Numbered from the stretch's first letter, positions 50,334 to 62,639 are shown. The stretch: DNA of 64,000 nucleotides from Eriocheir sinensis (GCF_024679095.1 NC_066518.1:4907610-4971609), one strand, 5' to 3'. A program made the numbers and translations. Notes: a model not told the origin generated them from the letters alone.

Positions 50334-50490
50334 GATCAATATAGATTTGTTAAACATGCAGGCAGGAATTGGTTTGCTAATAGAATGGTAGACGAATGGA
50401 AGAGACTTGGCAGTCGTGCATGTGGTGAATTTCACTGTGATAGGCACACTATTATTAATAGGTAAGGTAAATTCATTAATAGGATAATAG
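50334..50490 (+). pseudogene. CR1 LINE 3'-end relic, copy E
   Basis: Same relic as 4951-5107, with the markers of units A and C. Confidence 0.75.
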
Positions 50491-50491
50491 T

Positions 50492-50497
50492 TTTATT
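50492..50497 (-). terminator. Polyadenylation signal AATAAA, gene E
   Basis: Intact minus-strand AATAAA at the conserved position. Confidence 0.45.
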
Positions 50498-50661
50498 GTA
50501 AAGGTTTTCATTGATAAGATAAGAAATACAGCTGGAGCTCCTCCCCTGAAGGTGTAATAAGAGCGACGGTCACTAAAGGAAGTCTCGCTCCCCGGGAGTG
50601 TGGCTCAGGATGTGGCTCGCGCCTGCGCCGGGGGTCACTGGTGAGTGTGTTACCAGGCTGC

Positions 50662-53142
50662 TTAGTGAAGCAAGACAATGTACACAACGACAGCACAGAT
50701 GGCCGTGACGTCCAGGAAGGCATCATCCTCATCAGACCAGTCATCACTGGTTATCAATTCGAGGGCATCCCATGGATCATCCTCATCAGACCAGTCATCA
50801 CTGGCCATCAATTCGAGGAATGCCCATGGATCCTCATCCTCATCAGACCAGTCATCACTGGTTATCAATTCGAGGGCATCCCATGGATCCTCATCCTCAT
50901 CAGACCAGTCATTACTGGTTATCAATTCGAGGGCATCCCATGGATCATCATCCTCATCAGACCAGTCATTACTGGTTATCAATTCGAGGGCATCCCATGG
51001 ATCCTCAGCCTCATCAGACCAGTTATTACTGGTTATCAATTCGAGGGCATCCATGGATCATCACCCTCATCAGACGAGTCATTACTGGTTATCAATTCGA
51101 GGGCATCCCATGGATCATCATCCTCATCAGACCAGTCATTACTGGTTATCAATTCGAGGGCATCCATGGATCATCAGCCTCATCAGACCAGTCATTACTG
51201 GTTATCAATTCGAGGCATCCATGGATCATCATCCTCATCAGACCAGTCATTACTGGTTATCAATTCGAGGCATCCCATGGATCATCATCCTCATCAGACC
51301 AGTCATTACTGGTTATCAATTCGAGGGCATCCATGGATCATCATCCTCATCAGACCAGTCATTACTGGTTATCAATTCGAGGGCATCCATGGATCCTCAT
51401 CCTCATCAGACCAGTCATCACTGGTTATCGGCGGATGCCATGGATCATCACCCTCATCAGACGAGTCATCACGGATCATTGCTTCAAAGGCTGGCCATGG
51501 ATCATCACCCTCATCAGACGAGTCATCACGGGTCGTCACTTCAAGGAGTGCCAATGGAACATCACCCTTATCAGACGAGTCATCACGGATCATTGCTTCA
51601 AAGGCTGGCCATGGATCATCACCCTCATCAGACGAGTCATCACGGGTCGTCACTTCAAGGAGTGCCAATGGAACATCACCCTCATCAGGCGAGTCATCAC
51701 GGGTCATTGCTTCAAAGGCTGGCCATGGATCATCACCCTCATCAGACGAGTCATCACGGGTCGTCACTTCAAGGAGTGCCAATGGAACATCACCCTCATC
51801 AGACGAGTCATCACGGGTCATTGCTTCAAAGGCTGGCCATGGATCATCACCCTCATCAGACGAGTCATCACGGGTCGTCACTTCAAAGTGCCAATGGAAC
51901 ATCACCCTCATCAGTGATGGCGGTCACCAATTCGCGGTGCCCATAGATCATCAGCCTCCACGGACCAGTCATCACGGGTCGTCACTTCAAGGAGTGCCAA
52001 TGAATCATCAGCCTCATCGGTGATGGCGGTCACCAATTCGGCGGCTGCCCATGAATCATCAGCCTCCACGGACCAGTCATCACGGGTCATTGCTTCAAAG
52101 GCTGCCCATGAATCATCAGCCTCATCGGTGATGGCGGTCACCAATTCGGCGGGTGCCCATGGATCATCAGCCTCCACGGACCAGTCATCACGGGTCATTG
52201 CTTCAAAGGCTGCCCATGAATCATCAGCCTCGACCATAGCAACAGAGGTCACCAAGTCTGGGGCTGCCCATGAATCATCAGCCTCCACGGACCAGTCATC
52301 ACGGGTCATTGCTTCAAAGGCTGCCCATGAATCATCAGCCTCAACGGTGATAGCACAGAGGTCACCAATTCGGCGGGTGCCCATGTATCATCAGCCTCCA
52401 CGGACCAGTCATCACGGGTCATTGCTTCAAAGGCTGCCCATGAATCATCAGCCTCGACCATAGCAACAGAGGTCACCAAGTCTGGGGCTGCCCATGAATC
52501 ATCAGCCTCCACGGACCAGTCATCACGGGTCATTGCTTCAAAGGCTGCCCATGAATCATCAGCCTCGACCATAGCAACAGAGGTCACCAAGTCTGGGGCT
52601 GCCCATGAATCATCAGCCTCCACGGACCAGTCATCACGGGTCGTTACTTCAAAGGCTGCCCATGCATCAGCCTCATCGGTCCTGGCCACCCCGTCAGTGG
52701 CCGCACGCGGTGCAGGGCTCACCGCCCGGACGGGCTCGCCACACCGCCTCCCGTTGCACCGGAGGCTGGTGAAGGCGGGCCCGTCGTCACAGAAGAGCGA
52801 GAAGTGTAGGCCGCTGATGTTGTCCAGCAGCCAGGCCAGCGGGATGGAAGAGGTGAAGACTGGCTTCCTAAGCGAGGCGAATTGCACCCTGACGGCCGCG
52901 TTGCCGTCTTTCTTGCACAGCTTCGCCGAGGGCACACGCAGCTCACCCTCGGCGTGGCAGCCTTGAATCCCAGCGACGCAAGACCAGCCTTCCACGGGGA
53001 GCTTGACGGAGGCGACCGTACGCCTCCTCTTCAGGCAGCAGGTGGAGTCCTTGCACGAGAGCTTGATGGAGTCCACCAGGGAGGAGCCTCGCTCCAGGGT
53101 TACCCACACGTTAAATTTCTGTCGAGTTGCAGAGTTTCCCAT
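50662..53142 (-). pseudogene. Acidic Trp-repeat protein gene, copy E (many frameshifts)
   Basis: The N-terminal domain (MGNSATRQKF at 53,142) is intact and the first repeats stay in frame to about 52,350, where a disrupted unit (CAACGGTGATAGCACAGAGG) shifts the frame. Further breaks lie near 51,935, 51,890 and 51,430, and at six or so places between 51,050 and 51,390 where one base of CATCCCATGG or GAGGGCATCC is missing. The middle repeat class is short. The hydrophobic end (ICAVVVYIVLLH) is kept. This is the most damaged copy and lies next to the 5.9-kb foreign segment. Confidence 0.75.
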
Positions 53143-53323
53143 CGTTGTTTCGATGTGATACAAAAAAATTATCCGAATATTGAGGAAATCGGTGTTCGGT
53201 AATAAAAGGAGGTGCTATGTCCATGAAGACCGACTGGCCCCCAGCCAATTCTTTCTGCTATAATCTTGCCTAGTCGGCTAAGTAGTGCAGTTCACGCGTC
53301 GGATGGCGGGTGACAGGGCTGTT

Positions 53324-53411
53324 GCTAAACTATAAAGGAATAGATCAAATATTCTTAATTCTTTTGAATGGCAACTATTCCCAAATAAATCTTGATAAGT
53401 AAGAAAAAATA
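53324..53411 (+). repeat. 88-bp direct repeat, right side of gene E
   Basis: GATCAAATATTC marker, as in A and C. Confidence 0.85.
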
Positions 53412-53489
53412 ACCTTGCTTAACTTTTATTTCATGCATAATGCGTGGATAACATGCCTTGGGTTCTTCATACATTAGTTATTTCCCAGA

Positions 53490-53909
53490 GTGTCGCGTAG
53501 GTACTCTTTCCCTCCATATCTGTTCCCTTTATCCCGTGTCCGTCCATTGCGATTTCTTAATTTTAGTTGCCTTTCTGCCTACTACACCCCTGGATTGTTA
53601 CTAATGAGACCAGAGGACATCCAACACCTACTTGCTCTATTATTGTTATTATTATTACTATTATCATCATCATCGTATATAGTAGTAGTATTACAGCTCG
53701 TATTAGCCTATGCCTCTCCATGTTGTACTCAGTCTTTCTTCGCTAAATACAAAGTTCTCATTTACTACTCAACGGCAGGTTTTATAGTTTTCACCTTCTT
53801 TGAATTCCACATATGGTACTTTACACCCAATTACTTTTTTTGCTTTGCACGTCTGCGTCATATTATTACTAACAGTGGACCTCAGATTGTTGGATCATTC
53901 TTACAGTAA
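53490..53909 (+). other. Open frame of 139 codons, unit E
   Basis: Counterpart of 7942-8361. Doubtful as a gene. Confidence 0.2.
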
Positions 53910-54123
53910 ATATGAGATATATGGATAATTTTTAGAGGTGTTCATCATCCAGTAAAGTGGTTCGTGGAAAGTTGATATCATAGGAATAAGGTCTGGAAAC
54001 ACGTAGTTGGAACTTGGAGTATGGGCGTTGTGCTGAGTTTTTCCGTGGTTATGGTCTAAGAGTCTGGAGGAACGGTCAAAGGGAAATCAAGAATGAGCTC
54101 GGGAGGCAGCACGAGCCAAGAAT

Positions 54124-54243
54124 AGATGGCGTCACTATAAACACTTGCCTGCGCCACGATGGGCTCGAGCCGACCACCAGGCCCCCAAAGAAAGCCTACC
54201 GGCACCATAGGCCAAGATGTAAAAAAAAAAAAAAAAAATATGA

Positions 54244-54274
<31 letters not shown>

Positions 54275-54275
54275 T
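54124..54275 (+). repeat. SINE-like repeat with (TAG)n tail, unit E
   Basis: Counterpart of 8576-8748; the A-rich end is a pure A run here and the (TAG)n is shortest. Confidence 0.65.
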
Positions 54276-54654
54276 TTCCTGTACTGTATTCCAGTGTATT
54301 TAAGAAGGTGTAATGTACAATATGACCGTAACTGGTGAGTGAAGGAACGCGTGCCGTAAAAAGGGTTGCCCTTAATGATTTTATCTTGTCTGCCTTCCCT
54401 GATTAGTCATTTTTCTTTTTTCTGCATTAAACAAAAAGGTTTTGCTAAATGTTTTTTTCCTGATATTTGAAAATTTATGTTCAGTGTTTATTTATTGATA
54501 TTTTTCTGTGTTTGGTTTATGGCTTTTGTTTTGTGGTCAGCTTTTGTTCATTTGCTTCCTTTTCAGTCGCGCTACAATTCTGATATTTTGACGCGTTTCC
54601 ATTTGCGGGAATATAAAAGATTCTGGCAGTCGCTCTCCCTTCTGTATATGCACT
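54276..54654. other. Array spacer, unit E right side, and array end
   Basis: Matches 8749-9126 up to TATATGCACT at 54,645-54,654, where unrelated sequence begins. This is the right limit of the array in this window. Confidence 0.85.
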
Positions 54655-54858
54655 AAAAAAAAGAGAGAGAGACCTAGTAGCACTTTGCCCCCTCGCGCCC
54701 AGCCTTTCATAATTAAGCAGGTAATATTTTTTCTTTCCTAACATCAAAAGCTCACGTGTGCAGCTTCTTTTTCCTTTTTTTTTATTTACTTTTTTTCGCT
54801 CAAGCCTACACGATTTTTTGCGAAGGTGAACAAATGCGAACAGGGAGATTGATTTCCT

Positions 54859-55440
54859 CGGTATGGAAGGAATAGGAAAGAAAAACACATCCAAGGCTTC
54901 ATCAACACTCTTACTAAGCTTATAATATCAACACATATACGCCACAAAAAGGTAACATAGAAACAAGCTACTTAAGTTTATAATCTAACACAATCTTCGG
55001 TATGGATGGAATGGGAAACTAAATGGCATCGAAGCTTATATGAACGCTAGCACAGAACTTCTAATATCAACACATATCCGGCACAGAAAGATGACATAGA
55101 CACATTAGACAACTTTATAATCTGTAACACAATCTTCGGTATGGATGGAATGGGAAACTAAATGGTATCGAAGCTTATATGAACACTAGCACAGAACTTC
55201 TAATAATATCCACACATATCCGGCACAGAAATATGACTTAGACACAGGTAAAAAGTGTATAATCTAACACAATCTTCGGTATGGATGGAAGAGGAAAGGA
55301 AAACACACCCAAACCTGCGTGATCACTATTATTGAACTTATATTATCGACACATATACAGCGCAAAAAAAAAGAAGTTAAAACAAAAGTTACTTAAGTGT
55401 ATAATCTGCAACACAATTTTCAGTATAGATGGAACAGGAA
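54859..55440. repeat. 139-bp satellite, about four copies
   Basis: Copies start with CGGTATGGA at 54,859, 54,998, 55,137 and 55,277, and a diverged start lies near 55,421 (spacings 139, 139, 140, 144). Each contains AACAC.A.C..A..CT and an ATATCGACACATAT-like core. Confidence 0.8.
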
Positions 55441-55960
55441 CGAAAACGATATCCAAACCTACACGAACACTATTACTAATCATATATCGACACTTACACA
55501 ATGATAAAGAAGAAAAAAAAATTACTTAACCTACACGAACACTATTACTAATCACATATCGACACTTACACAATGATAAAGAAGAAAAAAAAATTACTTA
55601 ACCTACACGAACACTATTACTAATCACACATCGACACTTACACAATGATAAAGAAGAAAAAAAAATTACTTAACCTACACGAACACAATTACTAATCACA
55701 CATCGACACTTACACAATGATAAAGAAGAAAAAAAAATTACTTAACCTACACGAACACTATTACTAATCACATATCGACACTTACACAATGATAAAGAAG
55801 AAAAAAAAAGTTACTTAACCTACACGAACACTATTACTAATCATATATCGACACTTACACAATGATAAAGAAGAAAAAAAAAGTTACTTAACCTACACGA
55901 ACACTATTACTAATCACATATCGACACTTACACAATGATAAAAAAGAAAAAATGTTACTT
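55441..55960. repeat. 72-bp satellite nested from the 139-bp unit
   Basis: About seven copies of a 72-bp unit (starts at 55,521, 55,593, 55,665 and on), each with ACTTAACCTACACGAACAC and ATCGACACTTACACAATGAT. This corresponds to the second half of the 139-bp unit. Confidence 0.85.
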
Positions 55961-56158
55961 AAGTTAGATATACGACTCTAATGAATTGGCGGGGTCGTAA
56001 ATTGCTCGACAGTAGATCAAGCCGAGATGTAGAGAACCATCGATCGCCTCCACAATAACGCTAAAAGCACTGAGTAATATCAAAGGTGGCTCGCCATTAT
56101 GCCACTCATTACGGAGGGAAATACTTCAAGGGGCACTCACTCATTTTGTTACGCTCCT
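55961..56158. other. Unique sequence
   Basis: No exon recognised. Confidence 0.5.
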
Positions 56159-56272
56159 GTGCACTCAATCAAGCTGCCAGGGTTGTGTGCACTCAATCAG
56201 ACTGGCAGGGTTGTGTGCGCTCAATCACGCTGCCAGGGTTGTGTGCGCTCAATCAGGCTGACAGGGCTGTGT
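56159..56272. repeat. 28-bp minisatellite, four copies
   Basis: Units at 56,161, 56,189, 56,217 and 56,245: GC[A/G]CTCAATCA..CTG.CAGGG. Confidence 0.9.
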
Positions 56273-56550
56273 GGACTGACTTCTCCTCCCCTCAGCTCTA
56301 TTGACAAGAGATAACATTAAATAGATTGATAAAATTGAGCATTGGCGAGGACTTCAATTAGACTGGGACGATCGTGTGCACTGAATGCTGCTTCGCCTTC
56401 CCCATTAACGTTATATAATAGTAACAGTAATAATCGTAATTTGATAGTAATAGTGCTAGTAATAGACACGAGGAAGCATTAACAAGCATCTGACCTACTA
56501 ATTGTGTGAAGCCGTAGACTTTCTGAGAATACGAGGAAGATATTGAAGGA
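56273..56550. other. Unique sequence
   Basis: AT-rich; nothing recognised. Confidence 0.5.
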
Positions 56551-56760
56551 GAGATTGATTGGGGGAGGAGGAGGAGGAGGAGGAGAAGAAAGAGGAGGTG
56601 AAGGAGAAGGAGAAGGAGAAGGAGAAGGAGAAGAAAGAGAAGGAGGAGAAGGAAAAGAAAGACGAGAAGGAGGAGGAGAAGGAGAAGAAGAAGAAGAAGA
56701 AGAAGAAAGAGGAGGAGGAGAGGAGGAGGAGGAGGAGGAGGCGTTGGTGGTGGTGCAAGA
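56551..56760. repeat. Purine tract (GGA/GAA)n
   Basis: Low-complexity; Glu-rich frames are compositional. Confidence 0.9.
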
Positions 56761-56829
56761 GGGTGTTAGAGAATGAAGGGGAAGATTATGAAAAAAGAGA
56801 AAGAAGAAAAGTGTTGGTTTAGAGGGAGG

Positions 56830-56990
56830 TGATTGAAGGGTCCCTCAAGCTAGGTACCCAAGACCATACTCCTCTGATAGGGTTACCTGAGAGCGTTTCC
56901 TATCTCACCAAGAAGCTGCCACGAGACGGAATCGAACCCGCAATCTATCCGTCGCGAGCCGAGCACCGCACCAACAGAGCCACTCATTCA
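56830..56990 (-). mobile_element. tRNA-derived SINE
   Basis: Read on the minus strand from about 56,990: TGGCTCTGTTGG (A-box-like) followed about 40 bases later by GGGTTCGATTCC, a perfect pol III B box. The 5' and 3' acceptor arms pair only partly, so it is not a functional tRNA. The sequence continues to about 56,830 as a tRNA-unrelated body ending in purine-rich sequence. Confidence 0.6.
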
Positions 56991-57369
56991 CACCCACCCA
57001 CACGCAAGAGGGAAAAAACACGAAAAAAAACGGGGGAACAAGGAAAAAAGAGGAAATTAGAAACAAGAAAGTATGAATAATGTGCAGCAAGAAAATTTAC
57101 ACCATAACCTTGTTCTTGTGGGTGTGTGTGTGTGTGCGAGGGGAGGGTATGAAGTGCGTGTCGGCGATCATGGGGTGCGAGGGAGCAGGGAGGCAAAAAA
57201 CCGAAGTAAAAATGGAAAATTAAAAAACTACATCCTATCCTATTGCTTCAAAAAGTAGTGACAGTTCAAACAGAATTAAAGGAAAAACACTAAAGAAGCC
57301 AGTCCAGTTATCTGAGGTGGCCTGAAAACCCCATTTTGCAAGCGCGTGTGTGAGTGTTTTTCCTTCTTG
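56991..57369. other. Unique sequence with a short GT run
   Basis: (GT)n near 57,118-57,136; no exon recognised. Confidence 0.5.
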
Positions 57370-57604
57370 TGTTCGGAGGCCACTTCCATGTAGTTTCCAA
57401 GGCAGCATTGTCGCCATTACTAATAGGTGCGTGCTAGCCAAGGCCGCTGAAAAACAAGGTCGGCTCGCTTGGAGGTAGTGGGGAGGGGGGACAGTGTGTG
57501 GGAGGGAGCTTATTGACACTCACCAACTTATACACGTAGTTATCTTGTTCGGAGGCCACTTCCAAGGTCGGCTAGCTTGGAGGGAGAAAGAGATTAGTGT
57601 GTGC

Positions 57605-57639
<35 letters not shown>

Positions 57640-57680
57640 AGCTTATTCAAACGCAGCAACATATACACGTAGTCATCTTG
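57370..57680. repeat. Diverged tandem duplication
   Basis: Two units share TTCGGAGGCCACTTCCA (57,373 and 57,549), AAGGTCGGCT.GCTTGGAGG (57,458 and 57,566) and TATACACGTAGT.ATCTTG (57,529 and 57,662). The second lacks about 70 bases and has an expanded (GT)n. Confidence 0.75.
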
Positions 57681-58280
57681 TACGTCCTCATAAGCAACTA
57701 AGATCTCGTATTATTATCAAACACTTCGGACTTTTGATACGACCATTTGTGAAGGCCGCAGAGAAAGCAAGGGAAAGCAAAACGCGAGGAAAGGGAAGGG
57801 AAAGAGGAAGGCGGAGGGGAAGAAAAAAAAAGGGAAGGAAGAAAGAGGAAGGAGAGAGGAAATTGCACGGGGGTGATGGAAGGAGTGGGAGAAGAAAACA
57901 GGGAAGGAAATGAACTATGCACTGTCAGGCTACCATGAGTGTTTGTCCCGTTCATGGCAAAGAATCCTTACAAAACCAAATACCGCTAGCGCCATGATAC
58001 CACCAATGGACACCTCACCAACTTCTGCGAGAGCCGTTTTAAGTAGGTGCACTAAGGTCACGAAGAGTTTGATAGTATGAGGCTTACACACATGGTCAGC
58101 TAAGGTCAACTAAGGGAACACTGTCAAATTCCCTCTTAGTTCCCTCATCTCGTGGTAGCAGCAGAATAGTTAAATGCAAAAACGAATATAAAGTTAGAGA
58201 AAGAAAAGAAAAAGAGAATTACTTCGCTTGCTCCATAATTTTTCGAGCCAAGAGGGAATGGAATGGCACTCTGGTAAGGA
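57681..58280. other. Purine-rich tract and unique sequence
   Basis: AGGAAGG-rich at 57,755-57,910, then unique sequence with no recognised exon. Confidence 0.55.
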
Positions 58281-58286
58281 ACACAC

Positions 58287-58366
<80 letters not shown>
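58281..58366. repeat. (AC)n microsatellite
   Basis: Nearly pure AC run. Confidence 0.98.
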
Positions 58367-58368
<2 letters not shown>

Positions 58369-58409
58369 CGACACATCCTGATGGAGGCAATACATTTTCA
58401 CTTTCTTTT

Positions 58410-59200
58410 CCTTTAGTCGAAGAAGGGAAGAGGAAAGAGAATCGGAAGGAGAAAGAGGAAGAGGAGGAGGAGGAGAGGGCGGAGGTGAATAAGGAGAAGA
58501 AGGGAGAAAATGTGAAAAAAAGCGAAAGGGGAAGGAGGGGGCGAAGATGAAAGAGGAGAAGGGGACAGAGAAAGCAAAACGTGAGGAAAGGGAAGGGACA
58601 GAGGAAGGCGAAGGGGAAGAAGAAGAAAGGGAAAGAAGGAAGGAAGAGGAAGGAGAGAGGAAACTGCACGGGGATGATGGAAGGGAGGAAGATGGAAGGA
58701 GGAGAGGGAGTGGAAAACAGGGAAGGAAATGAAAAAATAAGAAACGGGAAGGGAAGAGAAATTGGACTTTGGACATGGAAGGAGAGGAAGAACCAAGAGA
58801 GAGAGAGAAGTGAAGGAGGAGAGCAAAGGTAATGATGGAGGGAGAAGAGAGAGATGGAGAAGAAGAGGGAGGAGGAGGTGGGAGGAATAAAATAAGGCTG
58901 TAAAAGGAGGGAATGGCAAGCACAAAGGGGAAGGAATGAAAAGATGATGACATTGAAACTCGAGTAATAGGAGAGGAGAGGAGAGAAGAAAAGAGAGAAA
59001 GGAAAAGAAAAGTAAGGAAGAGGAAAGGAAAGGAAGGAAAAAAGAAAAATGACAAAAAAAAGTGAATCAAATCAAATAAAATCAAAGAAAAAAAAGAGAG
59101 GGAGAAAAATGAAAATAGGGAGAAAAAAGAAAAAGAAAAGAAAAGAGAAAGAAAGGGATGGAAACAAGGGAGGGAGGGAGGGAGGAAGGGAAAGAAAATT
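58410..59200. repeat. Long purine-rich tract
   Basis: About 800 bases of GGAA/GAGA-rich plus strand. GAGGAAAGGGAAGG..AGAGGAAGGCG and AGGAGAGAGGAAA.TGCACGGGG.TGATGGAAGG also occur at 57,780-57,880, so the two stretches are duplicates. Open frames here are compositional. Confidence 0.85.
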
Positions 59201-59802
59201 AACACAGAAATACTCTCATCTTACGCGTTGTTTTTCCAAGGTTCCTCCAATTATTTCCGTCCATTCCATCTCTCCTTTTACCTCGCTCTGTGCTATTACT
59301 CTATCCGTTCTCTCCTCTCCTCTCCTCTCCTCTCCTTCGTGTCTCCATGCCATATCTTCATTCCTCTTTTCTTATCCTTCCCTCCTTTCCACTCTGTTCC
59401 TCTCCTCTCCTTTCCTTTCACTCTTATCTCAATTTCATCCTTCCATTCCTCCTTTCTCATCATCTTCCTCGTACTTCCCATTCTCCCTCTCCTCCACACT
59501 TCCTCATTTAACTCTTCTCTAAACCATATGTCCTTTGCCCACCCCGGCGCTCTCATCTCTCCTCCTTTTCCATCTTCCTCTCTTCAGTGTTCAGCGCCTA
59601 GTCGGAAAGAAAAACAAAATCACACGGCTAGCTCGACACTTTTACTGTTGATTGATTTTGTAACATTGATAAAAACAAAAGGAGGGGGAAGAAGCAGAGG
59701 GGAAGGAATAAAGGAACAGAGAGAGAGGGATAGGGAGTGGATGGAAGGGAAGGAAGGAGAGGGGAAGGGAGAGCAGTAGAGGAATAGAGAGAGGCGTGGT
59801 TA
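59201..59802. other. CT-rich then unique sequence
   Basis: (CTCTC)n at 59,309-59,334 and pyrimidine-rich sequence to about 59,590, then purine-rich sequence. No gene. Confidence 0.6.
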
Positions 59803-59868
59803 GATATATAGACAGATAGATAGATAGATAGGTAGATAGATGGATAGATAGATAGATAGGTAGATAGA
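59803..59868. repeat. (GATA)n microsatellite
   Basis: Imperfect GATA array. Confidence 0.95.
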
Positions 59869-59956
59869 GAGAGGAAGGGTGGAGGGAGCAAGACGAAACA
59901 CGATCCCTCAATCTCAGCTAACGATTTAAAACTCCTTCAGCAATACACCGTTTCGC

Positions 59957-60068
59957 CTCCTCCTCCTCCTCCTCCTCCTCCTCCCAGTTCTTATTATCCC
60001 ACCATCACGTTGGGTCAATGTCACCTCGTACTCCTCCTCCTCCTCCTCCTCCTCCTCCTCCTCTTCCT
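59957..60068. repeat. Two (CTC)n microsatellites
   Basis: 59,957-59,985 and 60,031-60,068. Confidence 0.95.
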
Positions 60069-60239
60069 CCTTCTCCCACCCCGAGTCTTTGTTTCCTCCA
60101 GTCCCTCCTCGTTTATGTCTCTCCTGGGCGTGCCTTTCCTCCTCATATTAACCTTTCCTCCCCCTCCACACCTGACAGCGATACGGATTTCCTCCATTCT
60201 CGCCGCATTTTTCTCCCCTTTTCGAAGAAGACGCTCGTT

Positions 60240-60760
60240 TGATCTTTCCTCCCCCTCGCCTGCCTTTCCTCCCTACCTTTCCCTTCCCTTCCCTTCCCTT
60301 CCCTTACTTCCTCTCTTTCCTTTCCCTTTCTTCCTTAACTTTCCTTCTCTTCCCTTCCTTTCCCTTCCCTTCCCTTACTTTCTCTAACATTCCCTTCCCT
60401 TTCATTCCATTCCATTACTTTACCTAACCTTTCCTTCCTTTTCCTTTCCTTCCCTTCTCTTCCTTTCCCTTTCCTTCCCTTCCATTCCCATCCCTTTCTT
60501 TCCCTTCCTTCCTTTCCCTTCCCTTTCCTTCCCTTCCCTTCAATTCCCTTACGTCCGTTCTTTCCTTTCCCTCTCTTCCATTTCCTTCCTTTCCCTCTCC
60601 TTCTCTTCCCTTCCTTTCCCTTCCCTTCCCTTACTTTCTCTAACATTCCCTTCCCTTCCGTTCCCTTCCATTACTTTACCTTACCTTTCCTCCCTTTTCC
60701 TTTCCTTCCCTTCCCTTCCCTTCCCTTCCCTTCCCTTCCCTTTCCTTCCTTGCTTCTCTG
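60240..60760. repeat. (TTCCC)n-type pyrimidine satellite
   Basis: About 500 bases of degenerate CCTTCC/TTCCC pentamers. Confidence 0.93.
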
Positions 60761-60842
60761 CCATCCCTTTCTTCCTCTCTTTGTTGCTTGTCTTCTTTAC
60801 AATATCCTCCTTCGGGCCTGGCGTTATGCTCTCTCCTTGTCT
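60760..60842. repeat. Dispersed 80-bp segment, copy 1
   Basis: CTTGTCTTCTTTACAATATCCTCCTTCGGGCCTG and flanks recur at 63,558-63,641; both copies follow a (TTCCC)n array. Confidence 0.8.
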
Positions 60843-61096
60843 TCGCTTGCTCTTCCTCTTCCTCAATTTGTGTCATGCACGTGGAGGCTTTCGTGGCTCT
60901 ATGTGTCTGTCTGTCTGTATGTATGTCTGTGTGTCTGCACGGTTCGTATATTCCTTTCTTCCACATTAGTTTTTAACCCAATGTTTTTCTCTATATTTGT
61001 TGCTTCTTTCCGAGTGTGGCACGTGTTTGTCTGTCTTTCCTGTCTGTCTGTCATTTGCACTCCACTTATTTTTGCTTGATATTTGTTTTTCTTTCT
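60843..61096. other. Unique pyrimidine-rich sequence
   Basis: Contains a (GTCT)n run near 60,905-60,935. No gene recognised. Confidence 0.5.
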
Positions 61097-61470
61097 CGTC
61101 CAATTCTTTTCTTTTCAATGTGCTCCGTTTTATCTTGCCTTCCTGTTTGTCTCCTTATTTATCTGCATTTCTTCGTCTGCTTCTTCCTCTCTCTTTGTGG
61201 ATTTAGTTTCATTTTTCCCACCTGTCCGTTTTTTTACTTATTTGCTCTTTCGTTCATTTCTTCTTTTCTCTCAATGTGTTTCGTTTTATCTTTCCTTCCA
61301 GTCTCTCTCTTTATTTATCTGCATTTCTTCGTCTACTTCTTCCTTTCTCTCTGTGGATTCAGTTTTATCTTTCCCAGCTGTCTTTTATTATTTATTTGCT
61401 CTTTCGTTCACTTCTTCTTTTCTCTCAATGTGCTTCGTTTTATCTATCCCTCCTGTTTGTCGCCTCACTT
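61097..61470. repeat. About 155-bp tandem repeat
   Basis: CAATGTG.T.CGTTTTATC recurs at 61,116, 61,272 and 61,426, with ATTTATCTGCATTTCTTCGTCT.CTTCTTCCT shared between. Confidence 0.85.
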
Positions 61471-61639
61471 ATCCTCCTTTTCCTTCTACTTCTGATACTT
61501 TAATACACTTGTCCTTCATCTCTTTCTCTTTATTTTTCGCTTATTCTCTTTGTGTGTTGCGCGTATTTTGTCTCTCGCTCGTCTGCATTTTCCCACTTTC
61601 TTTCACCTCTTTTCCTGATATTTGCATACGCTTCACACG

Positions 61640-62480
61640 CACCTTTCATCTTTTCCCAGAACGCAGTCACAATATTTTTCTTGCTTGCCTGTGTCTCAAC
61701 TTTAACCCTCTCTTTTGTTCTTTTTCTTAATATTTACTTAAGTTCTCCCGACATTTTTTTTCATTTTCTCAGAACGCAACCATAGTGTCCCTTCTGTCTG
61801 TCTCATTTTTTTCTCGTTTCCTAATATTTTACAATGATATTTTTCTCCTTTTTTTTCCCCTCAGAACGTAGTCGTGTAGTATTTTCTCCCATGTCTGTCA
61901 GTACCGTATTTTATTTCTCATTTTTTAATATTTCAATTTTCCCTTCAAATTTTCTCTCCGAACGTGGTCATCTTGCGCTCCTCTCTTGTCTGTCTCCTTA
62001 CTTATCTTCTACTTATCTTACTTTTCTTTCATGCTCAAGCACACTTTCCCATTCTCTTTTCTTTTCCTTTTTATTTCTCATTTTTTTAATATTTCAGTTT
62101 TCCCTTCATTTTTTTCTCCCCTTTTTTTTCCTTAGTACGTAACCGTCTTGTGTTCCTCTCTTGTCTGTCTCCTTACTTCTCTTCTTCTCTTCTTCTCTTC
62201 TTTCCATTTTTAATTCTCCTTTTTTTAATATTTCAGTTTTCCCTTAATTTTTTTTCTCCCTTCTTTTCTTCGTACGTAACCGTCTTGCGTTCCTCTCTTG
62301 TCTATCTCCTTTCTTATCTTCTTTATGTAACTTTTCTTTCATATTCACGCACACTTTCTCATTCTCTCTTCTTTTCCTTTTTATTCAATATTTCAGTTTT
62401 TCCTTCATTTTTTTCTCCCTTCTTTTCTTCGTACGTAACCGTCTTGTGTTCCTCTCTTGTCTGTTTCCTGACTTATCTTA
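61640..62480. repeat. Degenerate satellite with GTAACCGTCTTG core
   Basis: Related segments near 61,655, 61,768, 61,864, 61,959, 62,137, 62,273 and 62,430, each with (CAG/CGT)AACG or ACGTAACCGTCTTG then CTCTTGTCTGTCTC, spaced irregularly at about 95-180 bases. Confidence 0.7.
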
Positions 62481-62639
62481 TATATAAAATTTTTCTTCAT
62501 ACGCACGCTTTCCTCTCCTCCTCTTTCTCTTGTTCCCGGATGTGGCTGTGCGTCCTCATTCCCTGTCTCATTATTCTCCGGTTTTCTTCTTTATATCTCA
62601 GTGTTAACGCGTCTTCTCCTTACCTGGCTCTCCTTTTCC

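Noticed and set aside
56918..56983. Functional tRNA gene
   Set aside because: B box is perfect but acceptor and anticodon arms pair poorly; a SINE fits better.
57235..57519. Minus-strand frame of 94 codons with mixed composition
   Set aside because: Falls in a diverged tandem duplication, no family motif, no splice-site support.
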